NCBI GenBank assembly: GCA_027943335.1
Contig: BSBK01006441.1
Span: 62,001-126,000, forward strand
DNA: 64,000 bases
DNA from: Chamaecyparis obtusa
Lineage: Eukaryota > Streptophyta > Pinopsida > Cupressales > Cupressaceae
Reading direction: 5' to 3'
Shown: positions 13,201-25,400 of the stretch, piece by piece
How the letters are laid out: each line of letters begins with the position of its first letter
How positions within the stretch are numbered: the stretch's first letter is position 1
The notes under the pieces: generated by a model
The model's database searches: none
What the model saw: only the letters and a program-made list of their open reading frames with translations
What the model was told of the DNA's origin: nothing
Program-made: the position numbers and the translations under genes

Positions 13201-14683
13201 TGATGAACTACAACTGATTTACAACCTGAATGGAGAATTTGTAATTCAAGATTACTAAAAAGCTGTTGATTAGATATGCAAGATGATTAAATTAGTATTA
13301 TGTTGGCATTGATGTCAACTAGCTTGACAGTACTTATCTTGTAAGTTACTATACCGACACATCTGAAGAAAGGTGAAAGAGATGAAGAACAAAAATATCT
13401 ACATGAGGAAGATGTATATGTCAGATGAGGATAAGGAATACATTGAGTAACTTGTAGATGAGTCTATGACTTGATGATATCAACTTTATTATGTTGCATT
13501 CATCTATGATGAAGAATAGGGCTGAAAGACACAAAGCAGTGTTGTTGGTAAATGAAGCATTCCAGTATACATCGACGGAGTGTAGTGTATACTGAGCGTA
13601 GTGTTAACTAAGCTTGTGTTCACTGACGTATTTCTTTGTTAACCAAGTAGAATAGAAAGGAATTAAATGATCAGTTTAGCTGATAAAGTGATGAGCTAGA
13701 AAGTGTATGAAATCAAGGTAATAGATAAGGTTTGTTATGAAGATCGACGGCTAACATAATTCAAGGAAGATCTAATGGAGCAGATTGAAATGTGTTATTG
13801 ACACATCAGCCGAGGAAGCTTAAAGCAGCAAAATCTATGAATATGATTAAGCGGCAAAATCTGATGGAGGAAAAGAAAACAATTTACTCATCTATATAAG
13901 AGACATTGGTTTCATTGTTGAAAGATGTTGGAAGAAGAAGATACTACAGAATTATCGCGTGAAGGAGTTTTCATGCATTATGATCATACTGGTTAGTAAG
14001 AACTGAACTAAAAAATAATTATCGAGCTACAGAGAGTAATTACCGATGGACAGTAAGTTGATATAGTATTGAATCTAAAGTGATATATTGATCAGAGAGA
14101 TTTGAATGAGCTGAACATTGATCTATAAACTGCAAGTGAAGTTAATTCATGGAAGATCATCTACTGTTACATATTTAACCATTGTACATAGTCAAATCTC
14201 TTAACCGAGTGGAATATGAAAGTCTTTTGATGTTTCATTCATAGAGTGAACATTGTTATCCTCTCAACCCCAGAGTGACTAATGGTTTGATGATAACTTC
14301 TTCTCTAAAATCCTCTAAAAAGGTCACACCTAATAGTGTGTTTGTAACCTTTAATAGGGTTGGGTCTTCACCGACCTTACTTCAGAAGAATGAACATTTT
14401 GGGTTGCCGGTCCCAGGTGGTTTTTCCCTTCATAGGGTTTCCACATTAAATCTCTTGTGTTATGTGTTGATTGTGATATTTTCTTGTTATCATACTTTGC
14501 ATATTACATGTTAGATTTGATTGGTAACTACTATAAAGTTTAGACTGACAATCGGTAAAAACACAGATAGTGAAAGTATTTTATGTTTATCGAGTAGCAG
14601 AAGTTGAAGAATTTGTTTTGGATTATACATTTTGTATTGGGACACTGGTTAACTGATTCACCCCCCTCTCAGTTATTCTCACA
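13201..14683 (+). repeat. 3' LTR of copia A
   Basis: This 1483-bp LTR starts TGATGAACTACAAC and ends TTATTCTCACA. Its 3' half matches window bases 1-709. It carries a TATA element at 13893-13899. It is followed by sequence of element C's LTR in the opposite orientation. Confidence 0.93.
13893..13899 (+). promoter_or_regulatory. Putative TATA box of the copia A LTR promoter
   Basis: TATATAA in the context CATCTATATAAGAGAC lies mid-LTR, where the U3/R boundary of a plant copia LTR is expected. The homologous site in C reads CTATTGAAG, so the motif has decayed there. Confidence 0.5.
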
Positions 14684-15188
14684 TTTACAGCTCATCAACT
14701 TCTGTCAGCTAAACAAATCATTTAGTTCTTTTGTTCATACTCGGTTAACAAAGAAATGCGTCAGTGAACACAAGCTCAGTTTATACTGTGCTCGGTATAA
14801 ACTACACTGCTCGGTGTCTACTGGAATGCTTCATTAATCGACAACACTGCTTTGTAACATTTTGCTCCCAACTTCATAATAGATTAATGCAACATAATCA
14901 AGTCCACAATATGAAGTCATAGACTCATAAATAAATTACCAAGAGTAATCCTTATCCTCATCTGTCATATTCATCTTCCTCCATGTAGATATCTTAGTTC
15001 TTCATCTTTCTCTTTTCTTCTACAGATGTGTTAGATGTTTGCAACTTCATGATAAGTACTGTGAAAACTAGTTGACATCAATGACAACATAAAACTGATT
15101 CAATTATCTTACATAACAATTCAGTGTTCGATGATCTCTAATCACTTGAAGTTCTGCAATCAGGTTCTCAATCAGTTGTAGTTCATCA
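14684..15188 (-). repeat. 3' LTR of copia C, fragment right of the A insertion
   Basis: This is collinear with about 20912-21416 of C's other LTR and ends ...CAGTTGTAGTTCATCA. The left junction is the end of A's 3' LTR. The first five bases TTTAC correspond to GTTAC in the intact LTR and are the likely A target copy. Confidence 0.9.
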
Positions 15189-15705
15189 ATCTCTCCCTTT
15201 GGCATTGATGGAAACTCAAGCAATATGAAGTATACCATACACATACCAAACATGTATTCTACAACTCTATAAACAAATGGTATAGCTTGGTAAGCTATCC
15301 ATTAGCTTAATATGTTTAATCACTACATTACATAACAACATTACAATGTGCAGACTATCTTCTGTAGATATGATCTTTAGCAGCTCTCAAGTTCCTTCTG
15401 TTTATCTCTCCCTATATCTTTTCAGATTGTCTCTCCCTTACATAGATGTTCCTATATTCTCCTCAGTTATCATATTGTTTATCTCTCCCTTTGACAAAAA
15501 TTCCAAAGAAAGAAATAAACCATACATCTTTGTAGTAGCCATGTAACTCTCTATTGTTTGGTGCATTGATTGTATCTCTGTATACTGTTATGAAAATTTG
15601 TTCTAGTTCTTCACAACTTTAGATAGAAATCCAAAGTGTGAACTATGCTACATCAACATGAATGATCTTCTTATAAGATTAGGCTGATGCAACATCTAGA
15701 TCACA
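15189..15705 (-). other. Copia C 3' untranslated region
   Basis: On the minus strand a polypurine tract (GCCAAAGGGAGAGAT) abuts the LTR, and further AAGGGAGAGA-like tracts occur near 15405, 15430 and 15482. This is the same reiteration as in A and B. No coding content. Confidence 0.75.
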
Positions 15706-18700
15706 TTAGTGACCGGTAGATAGGGGATGGACCCCAAGTCTAGTCCTCAAGTATTCAAATATATCTTTCGGTAGATGCTTTGTAAATATGTCTACAAGTT
15801 ACTCTTTAGATGTAACAAATTCTAGCTTCACTTGCTTCTTCTGCACTTGTTCTCTTAAGTAGTGATACTTGATAGATATGTGCTTTGTTTTAGAGTGCAT
15901 CACTGGATTCTTTGAAATATAGCACTAGTTCTATCATAGTATATAATCACTGGATCAGTAATTATCTCATTCATTCCTTCTAACACTTGCTTGATATATG
16001 CAATATTTGAATAGTTTGTAGTAGCAGCAACATACTCTGCTTCAGCTGTAGACTAGTAAGTACAAGACTGCTTCTTACTTGTCCAGGTAACAAGTCTTTC
16101 ACCAAAGAAAAATGCTCCTTCAGTTGTTCTTTTTTTGTCATCCACATTTCCAGCCCAATAAGCATCGGTGTATACTTTAAGTTCAAACTTGCCTTCCTTA
16201 GGATACCATAATCCATAATCCTCTATCTTCTTCAAGTATCTTAAGATTCTCTTTGTAGCAATCATGTGTGACTCCATAGGATTTGCAAAAAATCTTGCAA
16301 CAATCCCCATATCATGTGCTATATCTAGCCTACTATGTACTACATACATTAACTTACTAATCATTGATCAGTACAGTGTCTGGTTCACCTCTATAGTTTC
16401 ATCCTCTTTAGTCAATTTATAGCCTGTGACCATTGGTGTTCCAACTGGTTTAGCATCTTCCATGCCAAATGTTTTCAATATTTCCTTTATATACTTGGAT
16501 TGTGTGATGAATATCCCATCACTCTGGTGAATAACCTGTAGTCCTAAAAAGAACTTAATCTTTCCAAACATAGACATCTCAAACTCTTTTCTCATCTCAT
16601 CAAAAAAGGATTTACATATGTGATCTTGACCTCCAAAGATAATATCACCCACAAGTATCTCAATAATTAGAATAGTATCATCAGTATCTCCTTGTATTTA
16701 CAAATTGTTGTTCTCACTAGTTCTAACAAATCCAATACTTAACAAATAAGTATGCAGCCTTTCATACCAAGCTCTCGGTGCTTGCTTCAAAACATACAAA
16801 GATTTATGTAATCTACATACCATGTCTTTCTTGTGTGGATCAACGAACCCTTTTGGTTGTTCTATGTAGACTTCTTCTTCAAGTATCCCATTCAGAAATG
16901 AAAACTTAACGTCCATTTGATAAACTTTGAATTTTGTATGTGTTGCATAAGCCAGTAACAATTGAACTCCTTCTAGTCTAGCAATAGGTGCAAAGGTCTC
17001 ACCATAGTCAATTCCTTCCTCCTGTGCATACCCCTTGCAAACTAGTCTGGCTTTATTCCTTGTAACCTCTGCATTTTCATTCAGCTTGTTTCTGAAGATC
17101 CACTTACTACCGATAAAATTCTTATCCTTAGGTCTAGGTACTAAGGTCCATGTCTTGTTTTTTTTCTATCTGTTCAATCTCTTCATTCATTGCATTTATC
17201 CACTCTTCATTCTCTAATGCAACTTTAACATTTTTCAGTTCATATTCACAAACTAAGCATGTACCTTGTCTTCACTTACTTCTCATTTGTATGCCAGCTT
17301 GTTTGTCACCAATAATTTGGTTCTCAGGATGATGTCTTCTAAAAAATCTTGCCAGTATCCAATCTCTTCTTTCTTTTTCATCATGTTCAGGTTCATTTTC
17401 CTGCTTGGTAGGTCCTTCCTACTCATCGGTTTCTCTTTCCTTATCCTCGGTGTTGTTTTCCTGCTAACCAATTGTCACTATCTGTGGCTTTGGTAGATAC
17501 TCTGGATGCTCAATGTATTTGAATCTATCATAGTCTTCTGGTTCCTTTGTGCTTTCTTCTACATTCTTTTCATCAAACTCATCAACCTTGACATTAGCCC
17601 TTTCTATCATTTTATTTGTAACTTTATTTAGACACTTATATGCTTTTCTTTTAGTGGAATAACCAAGAAATATCCCTTCATCACCTTTTGAGTCAAACTT
17701 TCCACTTCTTTCATCTTTCAGAATAAAGCATTTACTTCCAAAAAATTTGAAATAACTTACTGTGGGTTTGTGTCCAAACCATAACTCATAGTGTGTTTTG
17801 TTAGTGTCCTTCTTCAACTATACTCGATTCAAAACATAAACAGATGTGCTAACTAACTCTCTCCAGTATGTCTGTGCAACATTTTTCTCTATCATCAGTG
17901 TTCTTTCACATTCAACTATTGACCTATTCCTCCTTTCAGCAATTCCATTCTACTGAGGTGTCCTCGGTGCATAGACCTGTCTTTTAATACCATGCTCATT
18001 AAAAAAGTTAGTAAATTCATCAAAAATAAATTCACCACCTCAATCAAATCTTAAGCATTTCAATTCTTTACCAGTCTCTTTCTCTACTTTTTCTTTATAC
18101 CACTTGAACATCTTAAATGCCTCTGATTTTTCTTTCAAGAACATGGTAGTCATCAATCTAGTATAGTCATCAACAAAAAGAATGAAATATCTATCACCAT
18201 AATAACTTTGAGTTCTCATAGGACCACACAGGTCAATGTTCACTAACACAAGTATTTTCTTTGTTGAATAATCTTTGCTTTTGAAACTAGATTTTGTCAT
18301 TTTACCTTCTTGACACTCATGACACATAACATGATCAGGCTTAGATAAGTTAGGCATACCTCTAACCTTTTTCTTTTTACTAATCTTAATCATGTTATCA
18401 AAGTTGACATGACATAACCTTTTATGCCATAACCAAGCATCTTCATTCTTCATCATTAAGCAAGAAGACTCATCATTTTTAAGATAAACAAGTTACCTTT
18501 CGATTGTGCTCCTATTCCAACAAGTCTTCCTCCATCATCAAATATTTTTACTTTCTTGCTCTCAAAAGAAACTCGGTGACCTGAATTATTCAGTTGTGCC
18601 ACACTTAGCAAATTATAGTTTAGTCCTTCTACCCAATAAGCATTATCACATTGGATTCTATCATTTATCAGCAAGGATCCCTTTCCTCTAACCATGCAAG

Positions 18701-19889
18701 GTGTATCATTACCCATTTTTACAGATCTAATATATTGCTCAAGATGATTAAATTTTTCTTCATCACCAGTCATGTGATGTGTACAGCCACTACCTATGAT
18801 CCATGTATCATTTTTATTAACCTTAGAAATCAATGTTGTTTCTACATACTTTTCTTCTTCCTCAGAATCATCCTTCATAGCAACAAATACTACCTATACA
18901 TCATCATCTGAATCAGAATCAAATTCATTTTCTTCTGCAATGTAACATACATTTTTGCCTTTATCACTGTTGTCTTTGTTGTAGTGTCGATAACTTCTAT
19001 TGCCTCTTCTCGCATAGCTTCCTTCACTAGATCGGTCCTTTTTTCTGTCATCTTCCTTCTTGTTTGGACATCTAGCAACAATATGACCAACTTCTTTGTA
19101 GTTAAAACATGCTAAAGGTAATTTTCCTCTATATCTACCTTTTCCTTTAGGTAATCTCCTAGCCATAAGAGCTTCAAGCTCATCAAGTTCATCATCAGTA
19201 TTTCTATCACTATCATCCTTATTATTTCTACTACTAGACTTACCAATCTTCAAAGAAGTCATAAAAGAAGATTCAACAGTCAGTACAACACTATTATCAT
19301 AGTTGGTCAATTCAAAAGTTGTTATCTTTCCAATCAGATTATCAAGAGTGAGAGTACTATTAGGTGCTGACCTATTTTCATGAATTGCAAATATTCTGAT
19401 GGCATAAATAGGTAATAAGGTCCTTAGAATTTTTCTTACCACAGTTTCTTCATCAATAACACCATCAGATGCTTTGATAGCATGAACTACCTCCTTTATT
19501 CTATTTGTGTATTGCACAATGTTTTATCCTTCTTTCATCTTCATATCATTGAATCTTCCTCTTAAACTTTCAACTCTGGCTCTCTTGACATTTGTATCAC
19601 CACTATAAACTTGAGCAAGTTTATCCCACATATCTTTAGCAGTAGTGCAATCTTTAATATCTTCAAACTCAGCATCTATTAGAGTAGCAACAATCTCCAT
19701 TATAGTAATATTATGCTCATGTCTATCTCTTAGTTGATCTAGAGTCAAAGGTCCAGTGGGCAGTGCAATGTAGCCATTCTCTAATAGTGTGAGGGCAGAA
19801 TTCCAAATTCCAAATATATGCAGTTTCATTCATCTTTTCCATGTTGTAAAGTTGTCCTTGTTTAGCTTTGGCACATCCCTCTTATACAT
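15706..19889 (-). pseudogene. Copia C gag-pol polyprotein, frameshifted
   Basis: The ATG at 19889-19887 opens gag (MYKRDVPKLNKDNF). There is a degenerate knuckle with CFNYKEVGHIVARC, so the second Cys is Tyr. Protease reads WIIGSGCTHHM, so the catalytic Asp of DSG is Gly. Then come GAG-pre-integrase, integrase, RT and RNase H. Frame changes occur near 18490 (one T lost), near 17165 (an A-run on the minus strand) and near 15925 (4 bases lost in RNase H). The RT catalytic region reads VGDIIF, so the motif is altered. A TAA at 16698-16700 is shared with element A. It ends at the TAA 15706-15708. Confidence 0.9.
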
Positions 19890-19941
19890 TTTGTGATCTT
19901 TATGCTGAAGTCCTTAAAACTCTATTCCAAGAAACCAATAC

Positions 19942-19953
19942 ACTCTGATGCCA
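19942..19953 (-). other. Primer-binding site of copia C
   Basis: The minus strand reads TGGCATCAGAGT, two mismatches from the initiator-methionine-tRNA type site, two bases inside the LTR. Confidence 0.75.
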
Positions 19954-19955
19954 AT

Positions 19956-21416
19956 TATTAGAATACCTAAGAGTGGGGGTGAATCAGTTATCCACTGTCC
20001 CAAATAAAAAATGTATATCAAAAAAACAATTTAAACAAATTTCTGCAGCTCAATAACATATAATAGTAAACTGTCTGTGCTTTTACCAATTACCAGTCAA
20101 TAAAAAATAGTAACTATTGATCAAATCTAATATGCAACATGTAAAGTATGATATGCAACAATCATCACAATCAACACATAACACAAGAGATTTAACGTGG
20201 AAACCCTATAAAGGGAAAAACCACCTGGGCCCGGCAACCCAAAAATTGTTCACTCTTCTAAAGTGAGGTCGGTGAAGACCCAACCCTGTTAAAGGTTACA
20301 AAACACATTGTAAGGTGTGACCTTGTTAGAGGATTTAACACTAACCATTATCGTCCAACTAGTATTCACTATGGGGTTGACAGGATAACAAATGTGCATT
20401 CTATGAATGACATTACAAGACTTTTAAATCTACTTGGTTAAGAGATTTATCTGATTACAATGGTTAAACTGTAACAACAGTTGATCTGATTACAATACAA
20501 GTTGATTTGCAAGTGTATAGATCTATATTATGCTCATTCAAATCTCTGATCAATATATCAATTTTGTTTCAACAATATTCAGTAACTTGTTGTCTCTCAA
20601 TTATATCTTTATGATGCTCGGTAATCTCTATAGTTTGGTTCTCCTTAACTAGTTTGATCAGGCATGCATGAAGCTTGTTCACATGATATCTCTGTAGTAT
20701 TATTTCCTTTGGCATAAGTTTCATAATGAAACCCTAGTCTCTTCAATAGACAAGTAAACCATTTTATTTTCATCCATCAAATTTTGCCGCTTAAACCTTC
20801 CTCGACTGATGTGTTAGTAACATGTTTCAAATATGTCCTTTAGATCTTCCTTGAATTTTTCTAGTCATTGATCTCATAACAAACTTTATCTTTCACCTTG
20901 TGATCATACACGTTACAGCTCATCAACTTATTTTAGCTAAACAAATCATTTAGTTCTTTTGTTCATACTCGGTTAACAAAGAAATGCGTCGGTAAACACA
21001 AGCTTAGTTTATATTGTGCTCGATATACACTACACTGCTCGGTGTATACTGGAATGCTTCATTAACTGACAACACTGCTTTGTAACATTTTTCTCCCAAC
21101 TTCATAATAGATTAATGCAAAATAATCAAGTCCACAATATGAAGTCATAGACTCATCAATAAGTTACCAAGGGTAATCCTTATCCTCATCTGTCATATCC
21201 ATCTTCCTCCATGTAGATATCTTGGTTCTTCATCTTTCTCTTTTCTTCTACAGATGTGTTAGATGTTTGCAACTCCATGATAAGTATTGTCAAAACTAGT
21301 TGACATCAATGACAACATAAAACTGATTCAATTATCTTACATAACAATTCAGTGCTTGGTGATCTCTAATCACTTGAAGTTCTGCAATTAGGTTCTCAAT
21401 CAGTTGTAGTTCATCA
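19956..21416 (-). repeat. 5' LTR of copia C
   Basis: This 1461-bp LTR should end in the usual TG/CA, but the inner terminus reads TA (TATTAGAATACC at 19956). The outer end is TTCATCA. It is related to the A and B LTRs, with the G-rich tract and TGAATCAGTTATCC. Confidence 0.9.
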
Positions 21417-21668
21417 TAAACTTGGTAAAAGCCCTAGTATTTTCTAAAGAGGCTATTGACCCAAAGAAGAAAATACCCATCAAAGCCTACGATGACGAAG
21501 AAAGAGTATCTAAAGGAGTTATATTACTTCCCATCAGAGGTTGTCCCATGCAAAAAGAGACCATATGCCAAGTTTTAGACTTAAATTTGACCTACAATAT
21601 CTTATTATGGAAGTTGTGGATCCACGAAATGCAAGTCATGCCTTCTACTTACCACCAATGTTTAAAAT
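21417..21668 (+). pseudogene. Tat D protease-domain fragment between C and E
   Basis: The frame reads ...AYDDEERVSKGVILLP...QVLDLNLTYNILL...PSTYHQCLK. This is the C-terminal half of a Tat-type retropepsin-like domain, comparable to G at 57200-57050. It is cut at 21668 by E. The frame continues at 27420 after removing E and one AAAAT copy (...YHQCLK then FPYLGQEIMISGD). Confidence 0.85.
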
Positions 21669-22343
21669 TGATGCAGGAGCATCTCGGGTCCTTGGCAATC
21701 TTGTGTCACCAAAAAAAATTTGGAGTTTGTGTATGTTGCTTAGTTCCTACTTTGACAGAGTTGGTTGATAGTTGGTTGGTTTCCCTTTGGTTATTGAGTG
21801 TGGTCAGTTCTCTCCTGGGTGGTCGGTTATTTCACTAGCGCTCGACATTGCATGTCTTCTGCTCAATTATCTTGCTTACCGATGGGTCTAGTTTTATTTC
21901 CTGTTGTGGCTGACTTGTGCATTTATATTGGATCATGGATTTAGTGTTGGTATCCATCATTGGGAAGCATGTGGTCCCAAATTTGACTGTTACTTCTGTT
22001 GATTGTGGATTTGAAGGCCAACTCAGTTCAGTAACTTCTTGTATAAATGTAGATGTTTGGTTTTAGTTTAGGGGGTTAATTTTTGATAGAAGATAGTAGA
22101 ATTTAGATTGGAGATGTGTGATAGATCCTCACATGTTTGAGGACTTCTAAGATTCATTGTAATATTAGGCCCTAACCGGGAAGGCCTTACAGCCTGGCAT
22201 GTATGGTTCTATTTGATGATAATATATAAAAGATCTAGCATTCTCTCTCTCACTGTTGTTGTTTGTTGCTTCCGCATGTGTGTTGTAGGCTTGGATCATT
22301 AGGGTGCGCTATTGTTTGGCCCCTTTTGACCTACCTTGCATTA
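21669..22343 (+). repeat. 5' LTR of chromovirus E
   Basis: This 675-bp LTR begins TGATGCAGGAGCATC and ends CTACCTTGCATTA. It contains TATATAAAA at 22223-22231, a plausible promoter TATA box. Confidence 0.92.
22223..22231 (+). promoter_or_regulatory. Putative TATA box in the 5' LTR of E
   Basis: TATATAAAA lies about 110 bases before the LTR end. The homologous site in the 3' LTR (near 27293) reads CTATGAAAG and has lost the motif. Confidence 0.55.
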
Positions 22344-22345
22344 GG

Positions 22346-22357
22346 TGGTATCAAGGC
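22346..22357 (+). other. Primer-binding site of chromovirus E
   Basis: TGGTATCAAGGC lies two bases after the LTR. It is two mismatches from the initiator-methionine-tRNA type site. Confidence 0.75.
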
Positions 22358-22477
22358 GAGGTGAGATCTTGATCTAGGTCTCTGGATCTAGGTTTGCGGG
22401 TTCCTCTTGAAGCCCTAGTTGAATTGTTGTGGGGTAATGAATTGCGATCTGACCTGCAATTACAGAGGGTTGTCAAG

Positions 22478-25400
22478 ATGGTTCATGAGAGGTGAGATTC
22501 AGATCTAGGATTGGTAGATATGCTAAGGCAGATTGCTACTAGATTAGAAGCAGTAGAAATAGCCCAAAAAAGAGGTAGACATCCTAAAGATGTTAGTGAT
22601 GATGAAATTGAAGAAGAACAGGTGAATGTAGAACCTGCTCCTATTATAGATCAAGGCAAAGAAAGATTTTTTAAGGCTTTGACAAGTTTGAAGTCAACAC
22701 CCCATTTCAATCCTCCTGAGTATAGTGGAAAGCTAGATTCTGATGAATTGGTGGATTGCATCACTGAGATGGAAAAGTATTTTGAATATGAAAACATTCT
22801 TGAGGATAAGAAGGTGAAGATTGCAAGCACAAAGTTGAAAAGTCATGCATCCTTATCGTGGGAACATCTGCAATTGGATAGAAAAAGGAAAGGAAAAGAA
22901 AAAATCAAGGTATGGAGTAAAATGGTCAATAAATTGAAAGGAAAGTTCTTACCTTGTGATTATCAGATTAACCTAGTTTGGCGAATGCAAAGTTTGAGGC
23001 AAAAAGATAGCTTAGTAAAAGAGTATATTTAGGAATTCTATAGATTAGATATCAGATCTGGACATGATGAAGATGATGTGGAAATAATTGGTAGATACTT
23101 GAATGGTTTGAGAATTTCCATCCAAGAGGAAATTAGTATGGTCAAATTGGAGAACATTGAAGAGGCTTATCAATTTTCTTTGAAGGCCGAGGATAAATTG
23201 AACAAGAGACATGAGCAAAGATAGAGAGGTTGAGGTAGTAGATTCCCTAGCGGAAGAGGTAGATCTAATGGTGAAAATGGTAGATCTGAACTAGAAAAGA
23301 CAAATTTGGACAAAGGCAAGACCGAGTGGAAAGGTGAAAGTTCTAGAGGCAGAGGCAGTAACTACCATGGTGGTTATGGCAGAGGAATTTTTTGAGGAAC
23401 TTGTTACAATTATGGAGAAGGACATAGTTCTTTTGAATGTAAATATGCTAGTAAGAAGGCTAGTAGTAGTAGAAATGCTTTGGTGCAAGAAGAGTCACTG
23501 AATGAACCTGAGAAAGAAAATAACTTGATGGTAAGGAGAGCACTGTGGAATGAAAGCAAGAAGGAAGATCTGGTAAGAAAAAGTTTGTTCAAGACTAGAT
23601 GTAGAGTTTCTGATAGAGTTGGGAAGGTAATCATTGATAGTGGTAGCTTGGAGAATCTACCATCTAAAAAGATGGTCACAAAATTGTAGTTGGAAAGGTT
23701 GGTACATCCGAAGCCCTATCAAATTTCATGGATCAAAGATGAGCATACACTCCTGGTAAGTGAACAATGTTATGTGAATTTGAAGATTGGAAATTACTAT
23801 GATAAGGTGTTGTGTGATATTATGCCTATGGATTGTTGTCATATTTTGTTGGGTAGACCTTGGAAATATGATAGACATGCTATATATGATGGGAGGTTGC
23901 ATAAGTATACTATTGTGGCTGATGGAAAGAAACAAATCTTGTTACCATTGTTGGAAGAACCTGTTAGTAATGTTTGCACATCTGTGAAATTTTGTTTGAT
24001 GGAAAGAAGAAAGTTTGTTAACTCTTTGAAGAGGAATGATGTATGTTTTGTTGTGATTCATAACAAGCCGAGTAAGAAAATAGAGGATAATGTCCCTGAG
24101 GAGATTGATAAGTTACTCACCAAGTATAATGATATCATTTTTGATAATGTACCTGATGGTTTACCACCGAAAAGAAGAATTGATCATTGTATGGATCTAA
24201 TCCCTAGAGCTAGTTTACCGAACAAGGTAGCTCATCGGTTGACACCTACCGAGAATCAAGAATTGAACCGACAGATTCAAGAGTTGCTAGAGAAAGGCTT
24301 GATCAGAGAAAGTTTGAGTCCTTGTGTAGTACCTATTGTATTGGCACCGAAAAAGAATGGAGAATAGAGAATGTGTAATGATTCCAGAGCAATCAATAAG
24401 ATAATAGTGAAGTATAGGTTTCCTATACCGAGAATGGATGACATAATGGATAGTTTGACTAGAGCAAAGTATTTCACAAAGATTGATTTGAAAAGTGGGT
24501 ATCATCATATTAGAATCAGAGAAGGTGATGAATGGAAGACTACTTTCAAGACAAAGGAAGGTTTGTATGAGTGGTTGGTTATGCCCTTTGGTTTAACTAA
24601 TGCACCGAGTACTTTTATGAGATTGATGAATGAAGTTTTGAAGAAAGTCTTGGGTAAGTTTGTGATTGTATATCTTGATGATATTCTGATATTTAGTAAG
24701 ACCAGAGAAGAAAATTTGTTTCATGTTAGACAAGTCTTGCAGGAGTTGAAAGAGGAAAAGTTGTTGATAAATCTAAAAAAATGTTCATTCATGAAAGAAG
24801 AGATTGTGTATTTGGGATTTGTTATTTCAACTGATGGTTTGAAGATGGATCTTGAAAAGGTTGAAGCTATTTTGAATTGGCCTACACCTGTGAATGCTAG
24901 TGAGGTAAGATCATTTCATGGTTTGGAAAGTTTTTACCAAAAGTTCATAAGGAATTTCATTTCAATTTGTAATGCTATGACTGAGACTATGAGAGGAGAC
25001 AAAAGAGAATTCAAGTGGACACATGGAGCTAATAGAAGTTTTCAGACCCTAAAGCATAAGGTTGTTTAATTACCTATTTTGGCATTACCTGATTTCAGTA
25101 AAGTATTTCAAGTAGAATGTGATGCAAGTGGAAGTGCAATTGGAGTTGTGTTGAGTCAAGAAGGTAAACATGTTGCTTTCTTTAGTGAAAAGTTGAATGA
25201 TGCTAGAAGGAAATATTTTGTGTATGATCAAGAATTCTATGCTATTGTTCAAGTGCTGAAGAAATGGAGACATTATTTGATACCGAGTGAATTTGTGTTG
25301 TATACTGATCATAAGGCTTTACAATATTTGGGTAGTCAGAATAACTTAAATCGGAGACATATGAAATAGGTTGAGTGTTTGCAGAGTTATACATTTGTGA

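Larger units (their letters stand above)
1..14683 (+). mobile_element. Ty1/copia element A (5' LTR cut by window edge), interrupted by B
   Basis: This is a plus-strand copia element with LTR, PBS, single-frame gag-pol, polypurine tract and LTR. Its 5' LTR runs off the window start and its 3' LTR is 13201-14683. Element B (844-8618) sits inside its gag; removing B and one copy of the duplicated GTTGC gives a continuous frame. The right flank (14684 on) is LTR sequence of element C in the opposite orientation, so A jumped into C. The left target duplication lies outside the window. Orientation, domain order (integrase before RT) and internal frame are seen directly; the family name below superfamily is not assigned. 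Confidence 0.93.
14684..21416 (-). mobile_element. Ty1/copia element C (host of A, inserted in D)
   Basis: This minus-strand copia is of the same broad family as A and B. Its 5' LTR is complete (19956-21416). Its 3' LTR survives only as the piece to the right of the A insertion (14684-15188); the rest lies before the window. The right flank at 21417 is the protease region of Tat element D. Three frameshifts in pol make it the most degraded of the three copias, consistent with being the oldest. Confidence 0.92.
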